DNA of 64,000 bases from Deinococcus multiflagellatus (GTDB lineage: Bacteria > Deinococcota > Deinococci > Deinococcales > Deinococcaceae), in the NCBI RefSeq assembly GCF_020166415.1, contig NZ_JAIQXV010000003.1, forward strand, positions 248,001 through 312,000. The letters run 5' to 3'. The notes under the pieces were generated by a model. The model did no database searches and had not been told where the DNA came from. It saw only the letters and a list, made by a program, of their open reading frames with translations. The stretch's first letter is position 1, and the number at the start of each line of letters is the position of its first letter. Positions 1 to 9,777 of the stretch are shown here, one piece after another. The position numbers and the translations under genes are program-made.

Positions 1-1
1 T

Positions 2-886
2 ACGGCGGTGGACGCCCTGTTGCTGCGGGCCGACGAGGCCATGTACGAGGCCAAGCGCACCGGCGCGGGCCTGGGGTGGTCGGTGGCCGCTGCGCCCAGT
101 TACCCCGCGCTGCAGTACGAGCACGACCTGCGCCGGGCCCTGGCCAGCGGCAGAGAACTGGAACTGCATTACCAGCCGCAGGTGGACCTGCGCACCATGA
201 CGGTCAGCGGCTTTGAAGCCCTGGTGCGCTGGCGCCACCCCGAGCGCGGCCTGATCTCGCCGGGCGCTTTTTTGCCGGTGGCCGAGCGTACCGGCCTGAT
301 TGTTCCGCTGGGTTCGTGGGTGCTGCGCGGGGCCACCGCGCAACTGGGGCGCTGGCAGGCCCAGACCGGCCGGCCGCTGCGCATGGCGGTCAACCTCGCC
401 GCCGCGCAGCTGCCGTCGCCCGGCCTGGTGGACGAGGTGCGCCGGGCCCTGGCCGACAGCGGCGTGGCCGGCGCGCACCTGGAACTGGAACTCACCGAAA
501 GCGCCCTGCTGACTGACCCCGCGCGGGCGGCCGAGGTGCTCACCCAGATTGCGGCCCTGGGGGTGCGCATGGCGCTGGACGACTTTGGCACTGGCTATTC
601 CAGCCTCAGTCACCTCAAGGCGTTTCCGGTGAGCACCCTGAAGATTGACCGCGCCTTTGTGCAGGCGCTGGACAGTCCGCTGGAACGGCGGCTGGTGCAG
701 GGGGTGGTGGCGCTGGGGCAGGTGATGGGCCTGTGCGTGCTGGCCGAGGGCGCCGAGACCCCCGAGCAGGTGCGCTGGGTGCGCGACCTGGGTTGCGACG
801 CGGTGCAGGGCTACGCCCTGGGCCGGCCCCTGCCGCCCGAACAGGCCGCCGCGCTGCTGGCCGCACCCCCTACACTGCCGTCATGA
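2..886 (+). CDS. GGDEF-EAL protein, 3' part (cyclic-di-GMP phosphodiesterase)
   Basis: The reading frame is open from the window edge, so the start lies upstream. The first ~20 residues ([15 protein letters not shown]) are the typical end of a GGDEF diguanylate cyclase domain. The rest is a complete EAL domain: FEALVRW near residue 70, [15 protein letters not shown] near 190, KIDR near 212 and AEGAE near 240. These are the metal- and substrate-binding motifs of active c-di-GMP phosphodiesterases, so the EAL half looks catalytically competent. Whether the GGDEF half is active cannot be seen. The stop codon overlaps the next start (ATGA), which implies translational coupling. Confidence 0.93.
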   Translation, partial: TAVDALLLRADEAMYEAKRTGAGLGWSVAAAPSYPALQYEHDLRRALASGRELELHYQPQVDLRTMTVSGFEALVRWRHPERGLISPGAFLPVAERTGLIVPLGSWVLRGATAQLGRWQAQTGRPLRMAVNLAAAQLPSPGLVDEVRRALADSGVAGAHLELELTESALLTDPARAAEVLTQIAALGVRMALDDFGTGYSSLSHLKAFPVSTLKIDRAFVQALDSPLERRLVQGVVALGQVMGLCVLAEGAETPEQVRWVRDLGCDAVQGYALGRPLPPEQAAALLAAPPTLPS

Positions 887-1737
887 CCTTTTCCATCGTG
901 GGGCGCGATCCGCGCACGGGTGACCTGGGTGTGGCGGTGGCCAGCAAGTTCCTGGCGGTGGGGGCGCTGGTGCCCTTTGTGCAGGGCGGCGTGGGCGCGG
1001 TGGCCACCCAGAGTTACGTGAACACCACCTTTGGTCCTGAAGGGCTGCGGCGCCTTGCGGCGGGCCTGGACCCCCAGCAGGTGTCGGCGCAGTTTCAGGC
1101 CGAGGACCCCGACATCGGGCAGCGGCAGTTCGGGCTGGTGTCGGCTTCGGGGCACAGCGCCACCTTTACCGGGCCCGGGTGCCACGACTGGGCCGGTGGC
1201 TTCGCTGGGCCCGACGTGGCCATTCAGGGCAACATCCTGACGGGCGAAGAGGTGGTGACGGTCATGCGCGAGGCCTGGGAAGCGGGCACCGGGCTGCCCC
1301 TGCCCCGGCGCCTGCTCTCGGCCCTGGTGGCGGGGGACCGGGCGGGTGGGGACCGGCGCGGGCGGCAGTCGGCGGCGCTGCTGTGTGCGGGCCCGGGGCG
1401 CGGCTACGGCGGCCTGACCGACGACTGGGTGAACCTGCGCGCCGACGACCACGCTGACCCCTGCGCTGAACTGGCGCGGCTGCTGGACCTGCACGACCTG
1501 TTGTTCACCCGCCCCGCACACACGCGCCCCTTCACGGCGGCCGAACTGGACTGGCTGCGCGCCCTGCTGCGGCGCCAGGGCTACGCCCAGACCCTGCCGG
1601 CCGGCGCCTGGGATGAGCAGACCGAGGCGGCGGCCTGGGCCCTGTACGGCACCGAGAACCTTGAAGAGCGCTGGGTGGCGGGCGGCCAGGTGGACCCAGT
1701 GGCCCTGGCGTACCTGCAGGGCCGTTACCCGGGGTAG
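883..1737 (+). CDS. DUF1028 family protein with C-terminal peptidoglycan-binding-like domain
   Basis: The 284-residue protein begins [23 protein letters not shown], the hallmark N-terminus of DUF1028 proteins, an Ntn-hydrolase-like fold of unknown substrate. Residues ~1-205 are the DUF1028 core ([19 protein letters not shown]). The last ~70 residues resemble the small peptidoglycan-binding-like domain often fused to DUF1028. I chose the ATG that overlaps the upstream EAL stop rather than longer upstream extensions, because homology starts there. No signal peptide is visible, so it is probably cytoplasmic. Biochemical role unknown. Confidence 0.85.
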   Translation: MTFSIVGRDPRTGDLGVAVASKFLAVGALVPFVQGGVGAVATQSYVNTTFGPEGLRRLAAGLDPQQVSAQFQAEDPDIGQRQFGLVSASGHSATFTGPGCHDWAGGFAGPDVAIQGNILTGEEVVTVMREAWEAGTGLPLPRRLLSALVAGDRAGGDRRGRQSAALLCAGPGRGYGGLTDDWVNLRADDHADPCAELARLLDLHDLLFTRPAHTRPFTAAELDWLRALLRRQGYAQTLPAGAWDEQTEAAAWALYGTENLEERWVAGGQVDPVALAYLQGRYPG

Positions 1738-1747
1738 ACTGCGCCCC

Positions 1748-2215
1748 ATGCGGCTGTCCGCCACCGATGTCTACGCCTTTCAGGCGCTGGGATTCCTGGG
1801 CGCCCAGCTCCCCGAACGCTGGGTGTCCAGCGAGGAGATCAGCGAGGCCACGGGCGTGCACCGGCCCTACCTGGTGCGCATTCTGGCGGCCCTGAGCGCC
1901 AAGGGCGTGGTGAAAAGCAAAAAGGGGATTGGCGGCGGCTACGCACTGGCGCGCAAGCCCCAGCTGATCAGCCTGTGCGAGGTCGTGCGCGCCATAGACG
2001 GCCCGGTGGCGCCGCTGTCGTGTATCAGCCTCAACTGGCACGAACCCTGTGTGGAAGAGGCCCGCTGCCACGTGCGCAACACCGTCTACACCCGCATGCG
2101 CGACGCCATGCTGGGCGTGTTGCAGGAATTCAGCGTGCAGGACCTCGTGACCGATGCCCGCCAGGGCGTCAGTTACGGCCACTGCCTGGGTCACCTGCTC
2201 AAGCCCAACGCTTAG
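1748..2215 (+). CDS. Rrf2 family transcriptional regulator
   Basis: The 155-residue protein has an N-terminal winged helix ([29 protein letters not shown], then [12 protein letters not shown]), typical of Rrf2/IscR/NsrR regulators. Three cysteines follow in C-X8-C-X5-C spacing around residues 90-110, with histidines nearby. That is compatible with an Fe-S cluster, but the spacing differs from the IscR C-X5-C-X5-C pattern. The start follows TAGACT (1735-1740) by 7 nt with no Shine-Dalgarno, so the mRNA is probably leaderless. The target regulon cannot be deduced from the neighbours. Confidence 0.88.
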   Translation: MRLSATDVYAFQALGFLGAQLPERWVSSEEISEATGVHRPYLVRILAALSAKGVVKSKKGIGGGYALARKPQLISLCEVVRAIDGPVAPLSCISLNWHEPCVEEARCHVRNTVYTRMRDAMLGVLQEFSVQDLVTDARQGVSYGHCLGHLLKPNA

Positions 2216-2251
2216 CGCCGCCCTTCTGCTCTGGGCGCTACCCTGGCCCCC

Positions 2252-3433
2252 ATGACCCGCCCCCTTTACCACGACAGCACGCTGTTCACGTTCGCGGCCC
2301 AGGTGGCGCAGGTGCAGGGATCAGAGGTGGCCCTGGACGCCACCGCCCTCTACCCCGAAGCCGGTGGGCAGGCGGCCGATACTGGCACCCTGCGCTGGCC
2401 CGGGGGCGAGGCCCGGGTGCTGGGGGGCCGCAAGGACAAGGCCACCGGGCTGATTTGGCACCCACTGGCCGGTGACGTGCCGCCCGTGGGCGCGGCCGTG
2501 CAGGGCGAGGTGGACCAGGCGCGGCGCTGGCGCCATATGCAGCGCCACAGCGGCGAGCACCTGCTGGCCCAGGCGTTCTTGCGCGTGAACCCGGCCTTTA
2601 CCGTGGCGGCCGTGAACATGGCGGGCCCCGAATGCACCCTGGACCTGCACGGCGACCCGGCCGAGCGCCACATCCGCGCCGCCGAGACCCTGCTGCGCGA
2701 AACCCTGGGCCGCACCGAACTGACCCTGGAAACGCCCGTGGTGCCCGAGGGTGACCTGAACCGTTACCCCCTGCGCCGCGAGACGGCGGTGCGCGGTGAG
2801 GTGCGCCTCGTGATCTTCCGTGACGCCCAGGGTCAACCCTTTGACGTGAGTGCCTGCGGCGGCACCCATGTGCCCCGCGCCAGCATGGCGGCCCCCGTGG
2901 CCGTGCTGCGCCACGAGCGCATCAAGGGCGGCGTGACGCGCGTGACCTTCATGGCGGGTGAGGAGGCCAGCGCCCACCTGGGGGACGTGTATGCCCAGGC
3001 CCGCGCGCTGGCGCAGGGCTTCAGCGTGCCGGTGGAGCGCCTGCCAGAGCGTGTGCAGGCCCTGCGTGAACAGGCCGGGGCGCTGCAGGCTGAACTGGCC
3101 GCCCTGCACGCTGCCCAGGCCCATACCCTGCGGGACGCGGCGCCAGCGGAACCTCGTGGCGACTTGACCCTTCGCGTGGTGAGCCTGCCCAGCCCGGCGG
3201 GTTTGCTGGCCGCCCTGGGCGACCTGCCGCTCGGCCACGTGGTGCTGGCAACCACCCCAGAGGGCCGCTGCGGCGTGGGCAGCGCCGCGCCTGGGGTGGA
3301 CGCCTCGGCGCTGCTGCGCGCGGCGCTGGCGGTGGCCGGGGGCAAGGGCGGTGGCCGGGCCGATCTGGCGCAGGGCAGCACGCCGGACCCAGCGGCCTTT
3401 CTGGACGCGGCGCGCGCCCTCCTGCCCAGCTGA
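2252..3433 (+). CDS. AlaX-like alanyl-tRNA editing protein
   Basis: The 393-residue protein matches the free-standing editing domain of alanyl-tRNA synthetase, which removes Ser or Gly mischarged onto tRNA-Ala. The zinc-site motifs are complete: H99-X3-H103 (RHSGEHLL) and C202-X3-H206 (ACGGTHV). The N-terminus (FTFAAQVAQV, TALYPEAGGQ) is the second-additional-domain type. The C-terminal half, with a helical stretch around residues 240-290 and a GGKGGGRADLAQGS motif near the end, is DHHA1-like, so this is the long AlaX-L form. TACCCT (2239-2244) lies 7 nt before the ATG, so transcription is likely leaderless. Confidence 0.9.
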   Translation: MTRPLYHDSTLFTFAAQVAQVQGSEVALDATALYPEAGGQAADTGTLRWPGGEARVLGGRKDKATGLIWHPLAGDVPPVGAAVQGEVDQARRWRHMQRHSGEHLLAQAFLRVNPAFTVAAVNMAGPECTLDLHGDPAERHIRAAETLLRETLGRTELTLETPVVPEGDLNRYPLRRETAVRGEVRLVIFRDAQGQPFDVSACGGTHVPRASMAAPVAVLRHERIKGGVTRVTFMAGEEASAHLGDVYAQARALAQGFSVPVERLPERVQALREQAGALQAELAALHAAQAHTLRDAAPAEPRGDLTLRVVSLPSPAGLLAALGDLPLGHVVLATTPEGRCGVGSAAPGVDASALLRAALAVAGGKGGGRADLAQGSTPDPAAFLDAARALLPS

Positions 3434-3616
3434 TACACAACGCAGGTGGGCCGGCACCGAGGGTGAGCGGACCCGCAGAGCAGGCATGAATACTTCGGGG
3501 CAACGGCGATGGCGAAGCATCCCTGCGCGCTCCCCAATGGGGTTCGGAATTTCACCCCGCCTGACCCCGCCGCCGGGGGACGTCTGGGCCGCATGACCCC
3601 TGGTAGCCTGGGGGCC

Positions 3617-4324
3617 ATGAGTCTTCACCTGAACGCCGAACCCGGCCAGATTGCCGAAACCGTCCTGCTGCCGGGCGACCCCCTGCGCGCCAAGCACATT
3701 GCCGAAACCTTTTTCGACAACCCTGTGCTGCACAACACCGTGCGCGGCATGCACGGTTACACCGGCACCTACAAGGGCAAGCGCGTCTCTGTGCAGGGCA
3801 CCGGCATGGGCATTGCTTCCAGCATGATCTACGTGCACGAACTGATCACCGGTTACGGCTGCAAGCAGCTGATCCGCGTGGGCACGGCGGGCAGCTACCA
3901 GGAGCATGTGCATGTGCGCGACATCGTGCTGGCGCAGGCGGCCTGCACCGACAGCAACATCAACAACATCCGCTTTGGGCACAAGAACTTCGCGCCCATC
4001 GCCGACTTTGAACTGCTGCTGCGCGCCTACCAGATTGCCCGCGAGCGCGGCCACGCCACCCATGTGGGCAACATCATGAGCAGCGACACCTTCTACCAGG
4101 ACCAGTTCGAGCAGTACCAGCAGTGGGCGCAGTTCGGCGTGCTGGCCGTGGAGATGGAAGCGGCGGGCCTGTACACCCTGGCCGCCAAGCACGGCGTAAA
4201 GGCCCTGACGGTGCTCACCATCAGCGACCACCTCGTCACCCACGAGGAAACCACCGCCGAGGAACGCCAGCTCACCTTCAACGCCATGATTGAAGTTGCG
4301 CTGGACGCCGCGCTGGGCGAGTAA
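3617..4324 (+). CDS. deoD: Purine nucleoside phosphorylase DeoD-type
   Basis: The 235-residue protein has the full length of hexameric bacterial PNPs, which cleave purine (deoxy)ribonucleosides with phosphate in the salvage pathway. Visible motifs are [40 protein letters not shown] and TISDH, whose aspartate falls at residue 204 as in the E. coli enzyme. I chose the ATG at 3617 because the family N-terminus begins here. TAGCCT (3604-3609) is 7 nt upstream, which suggests a leaderless mRNA. Confidence 0.95.
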   Translation: MSLHLNAEPGQIAETVLLPGDPLRAKHIAETFFDNPVLHNTVRGMHGYTGTYKGKRVSVQGTGMGIASSMIYVHELITGYGCKQLIRVGTAGSYQEHVHVRDIVLAQAACTDSNINNIRFGHKNFAPIADFELLLRAYQIARERGHATHVGNIMSSDTFYQDQFEQYQQWAQFGVLAVEMEAAGLYTLAAKHGVKALTVLTISDHLVTHEETTAEERQLTFNAMIEVALDAALGE

Positions 4325-4386
4325 AGGGCAGACAGCCGAACAGCCGAGCCCCGCGTGCCGCTGGGGCCCGGTTTTATGCTGGGCGC

Positions 4387-5229
4387 ATGGGCAAGAAGGG
4401 ACAGTGGACGTTCATGTATCCCGGCGACGCGGCCCAGGGCAGACTGGGGCAGGTGGCTGTGGGCACGCCGCTGCGCTGGTCGTGGCTGGCCCGCCTGCGC
4501 TTTGCCCTGTCGGTGCTGTGGCGCCCGGCGTTCTTTCCCCCCAGCCCCCGGCGTATGAAGCGGCTGGGCGACGTGCCAGCCGCGCTCTCAGGCGTGGTGT
4601 GGCCGCCCGGGGTGCAGCCGCTGGGGCTGTACCGCGCCGGGCGGCGTGGGGAAGAGGCCGTGCTGCTGGACCTGCCCACCGACTGGGCCGCGCGCCAGTC
4701 GGCCTGGGGCGCGGCGATGGCGGCCCTGGGGGCGGCCCTGGCGCCGTTGCCGCTGGGCAGTCTGGCCTTCGCGCCCTGGCCCCAGGCCTTCCGGGTGGGG
4801 GCAGACCGCGCCCTGATCGTGGACTCGCTGGGGCCACACGGCCCTCAGCCTCTGCGCTGGCTGCCTTACCCAGATGGCGAGGTCCCCGGCACCCTGTGGC
4901 TTTCGCCCCCACCGGGGCAGCGCTGGTCCGGCGATCCGGGTTCCTTTTTGCTTCTCCTGGCCCCGGGCAGTGACCTGCGCGCCGCCTTTGCCCACTGGCT
5001 GGCCGAAGCCTCTGCGCAGGGCTGGAGCGCGCAGCCACCCCTGTTTGGCGAGCGGCAGGCCCTGACCACCCTGGACCAGCCCAGGCGCCGCGTCACCCTG
5101 AGCGCCACGCTGTTCACCCTGCCCTGGGGCGAGTCCTGGGCCGTGACCCTGGAGCGGGGCTGGCTGGACACCCTGGCCGGGCAGGCGCACGAACCAGACG
5201 CCCCGGAACCGCACTGGCAGGAAGCGTAG
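4387..5229 (+). CDS. Hypothetical protein
   Basis: I do not recognise this 280-residue protein. It is rich in Trp, Pro, Leu and Arg, has no clear signal peptide and shows no motif I can assign. An N-terminal basic/hydrophobic stretch (WSWLARLRFALSVLWRP) might be an amphipathic membrane-associated helix. Codon use and GC match the neighbours, the frame is long, and TATGCT (4375-4380) lies 6 nt before the ATG, so it is a credible gene. It converges on rsmB with only ~44 bp between the two stops. Confidence 0.7.
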   Translation: MGKKGQWTFMYPGDAAQGRLGQVAVGTPLRWSWLARLRFALSVLWRPAFFPPSPRRMKRLGDVPAALSGVVWPPGVQPLGLYRAGRRGEEAVLLDLPTDWAARQSAWGAAMAALGAALAPLPLGSLAFAPWPQAFRVGADRALIVDSLGPHGPQPLRWLPYPDGEVPGTLWLSPPPGQRWSGDPGSFLLLLAPGSDLRAAFAHWLAEASAQGWSAQPPLFGERQALTTLDQPRRRVTLSATLFTLPWGESWAVTLERGWLDTLAGQAHEPDAPEPHWQEA

Positions 5230-5273
5230 TCCAGCCACGTTCAGGACCGTGCCGGGACGGCCGGGCCGCTGCT

Positions 5274-6548
5274 TTACGCCTGCCGCCGCAGCCGGGCGAT
5301 AAAAAAGCCGTCAATGCCTCCTTCCGGCACAGTCAGGACGCCAGGGCCGGCGGGGACATGGGGGACCTCCAGCCCCGGCACGGATTCCGCCGCAAACCCC
5401 GGCTGGGTCTCCAGAAAGCGGGCCACCACCTCTGGCCCCTCCTGCGGGGTCACGCTGCATACCGAATACACCAGCGTGCCGCCCGGCGCCACCAGGGCGG
5501 CGGCGTTGGGCAGCATCTGGCCCTGGAGGCGCGCCATCTCGTCCACGGCGTCCGGCGTCAGGCGCAGTTTGATTTCCGGGTGGCTGCGCAGGGTGCCGCT
5601 GCCGGTGCAGGGGGCGTCCAGCAGCACGAAGGGCGCGGGGTCCACAGCCAGCGGCCGGGTCAGGTCGTGGGTCAGAAAGTCGGCCTTCAGGCCCAGGCGG
5701 CGCAGGTTGGCGCGGGCAGCCTCGTGTTTGGCCCCCACGAGGTCCACACTGGTCACCTTCGCCCCGCGTGTCGCCAGCATGGCGGCCTTCACGCCTGCGC
5801 CCCCCGCCAGGTCCAGCACCCGCGCGCCGGCCACGTCGCCCAGGGCGTCCACGCACGCCAGGCTGGCGGGGTTGATGGGTTGGGCCTGCCCCCGGCTGTA
5901 GGCGGCCGTCTGGCGCAGCGGGCGCTCCAGGCTCACCCGGTCCACGCCCTGGGGGCCACCCTTCACCACGCTGCCTTCGCTTTCCAGGGCCCGCACCCCC
6001 TCATCCGACAGGCTCAGCCACAGCGGCTGCGGTTCCAGCAGGTCGGCCAGCACCCGCTCGGCGGCGTCACCGTAGGCGCGGCGGTACAGCTCGGCCAGCC
6101 ACGCCGGCACCTCGGCCTCGGGCCCTGCGGCCACGCCGTCCAGGGTCACGCGGCGCAGCACAGCGTTCACCAGCCCGGGGGGCGCCAGCCGCGCCGCCCG
6201 CGCCAGATTCACGTAGTCACTGACCACTGCGTGCACCGGGGTGCCCAGGTACAGCTTTTCAAAGGCGCCGGCCAGCAGCAGGGCGCGCGTTTTGGGGTGG
6301 GTGGGGCCGCGCAGCAGCGGCGACAGGGCCGCCTGCAGGCTCAGCACCCGCCGCAGGGTGCCGTACACGATGTGGGTGGCCAGCCCCGCGTCGCGCCCCG
6401 GCAACCGGGCCTGCTGCAGCGCGGCGTCCAGTGCGGGCGCCGCAAAGGCCTCGCCAGCCAGCACCCGGATCAGTACGCGCACCGCCAATTCCCGGGCCGG
6501 GTTATGGGGGCCGGGACGATCACGAAGGGCAGGGGGCGTGTGGGTCAT
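5274..6548 (-). CDS. rsmB: 16S rRNA (cytosine-967-C5)-methyltransferase RsmB
   Basis: The 424-residue protein has an N-terminal NusB-like RNA-binding domain (residues ~15-150, [27 protein letters not shown]) followed by a Rossmann methyltransferase domain. Catalytic motifs are present: [14 protein letters not shown] (AdoMet site), DAPCTGSG and VYSVCSV, which carry the two cysteines of RNA m5C methyltransferases. The ATG at 6548 follows TACACT (plus-strand 6555-6560) by 6 nt. The extension of 24 residues upstream is low-complexity and less likely. Confidence 0.9.
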   Translation of the reverse strand: MTHTPPALRDRPGPHNPARELAVRVLIRVLAGEAFAAPALDAALQQARLPGRDAGLATHIVYGTLRRVLSLQAALSPLLRGPTHPKTRALLLAGAFEKLYLGTPVHAVVSDYVNLARAARLAPPGLVNAVLRRVTLDGVAAGPEAEVPAWLAELYRRAYGDAAERVLADLLEPQPLWLSLSDEGVRALESEGSVVKGGPQGVDRVSLERPLRQTAAYSRGQAQPINPASLACVDALGDVAGARVLDLAGGAGVKAAMLATRGAKVTSVDLVGAKHEAARANLRRLGLKADFLTHDLTRPLAVDPAPFVLLDAPCTGSGTLRSHPEIKLRLTPDAVDEMARLQGQMLPNAAALVAPGGTLVYSVCSVTPQEGPEVVARFLETQPGFAAESVPGLEVPHVPAGPGVLTVPEGGIDGFFIARLRRQA

Positions 6549-6745
6549 CCGGGCAGTGTACGCGCCCGCCCGGCTGGGCAGGTGTCCTGCAGGAGAGGTG
6601 TGGACCGGGACACCGACCACGCGGCAGGTGCCTAGGCGGCCGGTGGCAGGGGCCCAGGCCCATCGGCTACAGTAGGCTGAACCGCTTCCATACGGCCGGG
6701 CCTGCTCGGCGCCCCCTGCCCCCCACGGGCAGCCGTTTCATATTG

Positions 6746-6815
6746 AGTGAAGGTGATTCCTGACTGACTGACACGTGAAAAACAGGAGAGTTCAGGTCAT
6801 TGTCAAGTGAAGGTG
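6746..6815 (+). promoter_or_regulatory. Direct repeat AGTGAAGGTG, candidate regulator sites
   Basis: Two exact copies of the 10-mer AGTGAAGGTG occur at 6746-6755 and 6806-6815, with starts exactly 60 bp apart. The second lies inside the spacer between the -35 and -10 boxes of the mal promoter, where a bound repressor would block polymerase. The role is inferred from position only. Confidence 0.4.
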
Positions 6816-6828
6816 TGGGGCCTATACT
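6800..6828 (+). promoter_or_regulatory. Sigma70-type promoter of the mal importer
   Basis: TTGTCA at 6800-6805, a 17-bp spacer and TATACT at 6823-6828, close to consensus on both boxes. Transcription would begin near 6835, giving a leader of ~135 nt before malE. Confidence 0.75.
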
Positions 6829-6971
6829 GTTCATGAGCAACCGGAATTCACTGTTGCCGAGGTGCTCACCTTGGCTTCCCGGGCGACCGCGCCCGAGACG
6901 GAACGCCAGCGGACCCACAACCCCGAGTGGAAGCGGTTCATGTATGCGCCGCCCACCATCCAAGGAGCCAT

Positions 6972-8153
6972 ATGAAAAAAGCCCTGACCATCCTGTCCCT
7001 TGCCCTGCTGGGCCAAGCCAGCGCCGCGACCATCACGGTCTGGACGCACTTTGGTGACCAGGAACTCGGCTGGCTGCGTGCCCAGGCCGCCCAGTTCAAG
7101 GCCAAGACCGGCCACACGGTCAACCTCGTGTCGGTGCCTTTTGACCAGATTCCCGACAAGCTGATTCAGAGCGCCCCCAAGGGCCAGGGCCCGGACCTCG
7201 TGACCACCCTGCCCCAGGACCGCCTGGGCCAGCTGGCGGCGGCGGGCGTCATTGAGCCCATGGACAAGTACGTGACCAGCCGCACGGACTATGACCGCAC
7301 CGCCCTGAACGCCATGACCTACCAGGGCAAGCTGTTCGGCATTCCCATGTTCGCCGAAGCCGTGGCCGTGCTGTACAACAAGAAGCTGGTGCCCACGGCC
7401 CCCACCACCTGGGCGCAGTTCCTGGCCACCGCCCAGAAGAACAGCGGCAACGGCAAGTTCGGGTACCTGGCGGACCTGAGCAACGCCTACATGCAGTACG
7501 GGATCATCAGCGCCTACGGCGGCTACGTGTTCAAGAACAACGGCGGCACCCTGAACGTCAAGGATGTGGGTCTGTCCAACGCGGGCGCCGACAAGGCCAG
7601 CGCCTTCCTGAACGACCTGCGCTACAAGTACAACCTCGTGCCCGAGGGCGTGGATGGCGGCGCCGCCAAGAGCGCCTTCGTGGACGGCCGTCTGGCGATG
7701 TACCTCACTGGCCCCTGGGACATGGGCGACATCAAGAAGGCCGGCATTGACTACGGCATCATGAACTTCCCCACCCCTCCCGGCGCCACCGGCAAGTGGA
7801 GCCCCTTCGTGGGCGTGCAGGGCACCATGATGAACGCCTACAGCAAGCAGAAGGCGGTGGCCGCGCAGTTTGCCAAGCAGATTTCGGGCAGCGACGCGCA
7901 GGTGGCCTTTAACAAGGCCGGCGGGCGCATTCCCGTGAGCCTCTCGGCCCGCACCAAGCTGAAGGCCGACCCCGTGGTGGTGGGCTTTGGCCGCGCCATC
8001 AGCGCCGGGACCCCCATGCCCAACGTGCCCCAGATGGGCGCCGTGTGGGGCCCCTGGAGCGGCGCGGTGGCCCAGAGCGTGCAAAAGCCCAACCAGAACT
8101 ACGCGCAGATCCTGGATAAGGCTGTGCAGGAAATCAACGGCAACATCAAGTAA
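6972..8153 (+). CDS. malE: Maltose/maltodextrin ABC transporter substrate-binding protein
   Basis: The 393-residue solute-binding protein has a signal peptide (MKKALTILSLALLGQASA) with no lipobox cysteine. It is therefore probably a soluble periplasmic protein, as suits the diderm-like Deinococcus envelope. The mature part begins ITVWTHFGDQELGWLRAQAAQF and has the family-1 pattern: FGIPMFAEAVAVLYNKKLV, FVDGRLAMYLTGPWDM and VGVQGTMMNAYSKQ. Together with the MalF/MalG-type permeases downstream this makes maltose or maltodextrin the likely ligand. The ATG is fixed by AAGGAG at 6962-6967. Hairpins follow the stop and probably favour this gene over the permeases. Confidence 0.88.
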   Translation: MKKALTILSLALLGQASAATITVWTHFGDQELGWLRAQAAQFKAKTGHTVNLVSVPFDQIPDKLIQSAPKGQGPDLVTTLPQDRLGQLAAAGVIEPMDKYVTSRTDYDRTALNAMTYQGKLFGIPMFAEAVAVLYNKKLVPTAPTTWAQFLATAQKNSGNGKFGYLADLSNAYMQYGIISAYGGYVFKNNGGTLNVKDVGLSNAGADKASAFLNDLRYKYNLVPEGVDGGAAKSAFVDGRLAMYLTGPWDMGDIKKAGIDYGIMNFPTPPGATGKWSPFVGVQGTMMNAYSKQKAVAAQFAKQISGSDAQVAFNKAGGRIPVSLSARTKLKADPVVVGFGRAISAGTPMPNVPQMGAVWGPWSGAVAQSVQKPNQNYAQILDKAVQEINGNIK

Positions 8154-8159
8154 GGGTCC

Positions 8160-8192
8160 GGGAAGCGTGCCCGCCAGTTGCGCGCGCTTCCC
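8160..8192 (+). terminator. Hairpin after malE
   Basis: GGGAAGCG at 8160-8167 pairs perfectly with CGCTTCCC at 8185-8192. It is the first of two consecutive hairpins directly after the malE stop. No strong T tract follows, so it may stabilise the malE 3' end rather than terminate. Confidence 0.5.
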
Positions 8193-8196
8193 TCGT

Positions 8197-8240
8197 CGTC
8201 CAGAAGCGGCTGACCCGGCCGGTTCTGGACGATTTTCTGT
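8197..8240 (+). terminator. Partial terminator between malE and malF
   Basis: CGTCCAGAA (8197-8205) pairs perfectly with TTCTGGACG (8223-8231) and is followed by ATTTTCTGT. This is a plausible leaky intrinsic terminator that would lower permease expression relative to the binding protein. Confidence 0.6.
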
Positions 8241-8370
8241 GGGTGGTCCCGCCGCCTTGCCGGGCGGGAATGGGGTACCGTACGGCCACCCACTGCGCTG
8301 TTGACCTTGCGGCTTTGCCTTTGATGTGCCTTTCACGCCGGCCCACGTGCCAGGGAGGTCCTTACCGTTC

Positions 8371-9777
8371 ATGACCACGACGCTGTCTGCCCGCGCTGCC
8401 CGGCGCGCCGCCCCGGCCCCACAGGGCACGCGCGGCTTCCTTCTGGCTGTGCTGATTCTGGTGACCCTGCTGGGCGCCAGCGTGCTGCTTGGCTGGTTTC
8501 TTTCGCTGCTGACCGCCCAGGTGGTGCCCGGCGCCCCCGCCTACCTGATTCTGGTGTGGTCGCTGCTGGCCCTGGTGGTGCTCGCGCCGCTGACCTACAA
8601 CACCTTTCCCTGGATCGGCTCGTGGTTTTACCTGCTGCCCGCGCTGGTGTTCGTGCTGGCCTTTACGGTGTTTCCGGTCATCCTGACCATCAATTACGCC
8701 TTTACCAATTACAGCGGCCAGAACAGCGGCAGCCCCGACAGCGCGGCGCGCACGGCCGCCACCCTCAGCGCCGACCGCCGCGTGCTGACCCTCCCCGAGC
8801 TGGGTGAAGAAACGGCGGCGCAGTTCCTGCGGTGTAAGGCCCCCACCTGCGCCGGGGACACCATCGTGCTCTACGACGAGGAAGCCTCGACCCCCGTGCG
8901 GCAGAAGGTGGCCAGCGTGGAGGGTGGCCGCGTGACCCTCAGCGCCCCCGTGCCTGAGACCCTGGCCGTGACCCAGGCCACCCGCATCAACCGCTACGGG
9001 TACGTGGGGCTGGCCAACTTTCAGGAGATCTTCAGCAAGGCCAGCCGCGCCCTGTGGCCGGTGTTTCTGTGGACAGTGATCTTCGCTTTCAGCACGGTGG
9101 TGATCAACGCGCTGGCCGGGCTGATTCTGGGCATCCTGCTGTACAACAAGAACCTTAAGGGCCGCAATATTTACCGCACGCTGCTGTTCCTGCCGTGGGC
9201 CATTCCAGCGGTGATCAGCGTGCAGATGTGGGTGGCGCTGTTTAACCAGCAGTTCGGCATTGTGAACAAGTCGCTGGGGCTCCTGGGCATCGTGGCGATT
9301 CCCTGGCTGAACGATCCGCTGTGGGCCAAGATCAGCATTCTGCTGGTCAACCTGTGGCTGGGCTTTCCGTACATGATGACCGCCACCATCAGCGCCCTGA
9401 GCACCATCAACGACGACCTCTATGAGGCCGCCAGCATTGACGGGGCCAGCCGCTGGCAGCAGATCACCGGCATTACCCTGCCGCTGCTGCGCACCTCGTT
9501 CACGCCCATTCTGCTCTCGGGTTTTGCCTTTAACTTCAACAACTTCGGCATTATTTACCTGCTCACGGCGGGCGGCCCCGCCCAGGAAGGCCGCGAAAGC
9601 ACCGCCCAGAGCACCGACATCCTGCTCTCGTGGGGGTACAACACCGCCTTCGTGTCCAGTGGCGGGCAGAACTTCGCCCTGGCGAGCGCCATCGCCCTGA
9701 TCATCTTTTTCCTGACCCTGGCGATCAGCGTGGTGAACTTCAAGGCCGCCGGGGTGTTCGAGGAGGCCCGCAAATGA
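8371..9777 (+). CDS. malF: Maltose/maltodextrin ABC transporter permease MalF-type
   Basis: The 468-residue inner-membrane permease has several N-terminal membrane segments and a long non-membrane insertion between the first helices and the transport core (residues ~120-210), as in MalF. The conserved cytoplasmic EAA loop reads [23 protein letters not shown] and contacts the ATPase. The start [12 protein letters not shown] follows AGGGAGGT (8352-8359). The stop overlaps the malG start (ATGA), so the two permeases are translationally coupled. No ATPase is encoded nearby, so a shared MalK/MsmK-type ATPase elsewhere must be assumed. Confidence 0.9.
   Translation: MTTTLSARAARRAAPAPQGTRGFLLAVLILVTLLGASVLLGWFLSLLTAQVVPGAPAYLILVWSLLALVVLAPLTYNTFPWIGSWFYLLPALVFVLAFTVFPVILTINYAFTNYSGQNSGSPDSAARTAATLSADRRVLTLPELGEETAAQFLRCKAPTCAGDTIVLYDEEASTPVRQKVASVEGGRVTLSAPVPETLAVTQATRINRYGYVGLANFQEIFSKASRALWPVFLWTVIFAFSTVVINALAGLILGILLYNKNLKGRNIYRTLLFLPWAIPAVISVQMWVALFNQQFGIVNKSLGLLGIVAIPWLNDPLWAKISILLVNLWLGFPYMMTATISALSTINDDLYEAASIDGASRWQQITGITLPLLRTSFTPILLSGFAFNFNNFGIIYLLTAGGPAQEGRESTAQSTDILLSWGYNTAFVSSGGQNFALASAIALIIFFLTLAISVVNFKAAGVFEEARK

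Larger units (their letters stand above)
6549..6971. other. Intergenic region with mal promoter and leader
   Basis: 423 bp between divergent rsmB and malE. It holds the rsmB -10 box, the mal promoter (6800-6828), two copies of AGTGAAGGTG (6746-6755 and 6806-6815), and a ~135-nt untranslated leader ending in the Shine-Dalgarno AAGGAG (6962-6967). No gene is visible. Confidence 0.7.

Noticed and set aside
2321..4243. Very long minus-strand frame opposite alaX and deoD
   Set aside because: A GC-rich shadow frame: His/Gln/Gly-rich with no family pattern, while the plus strand carries two clear enzymes.
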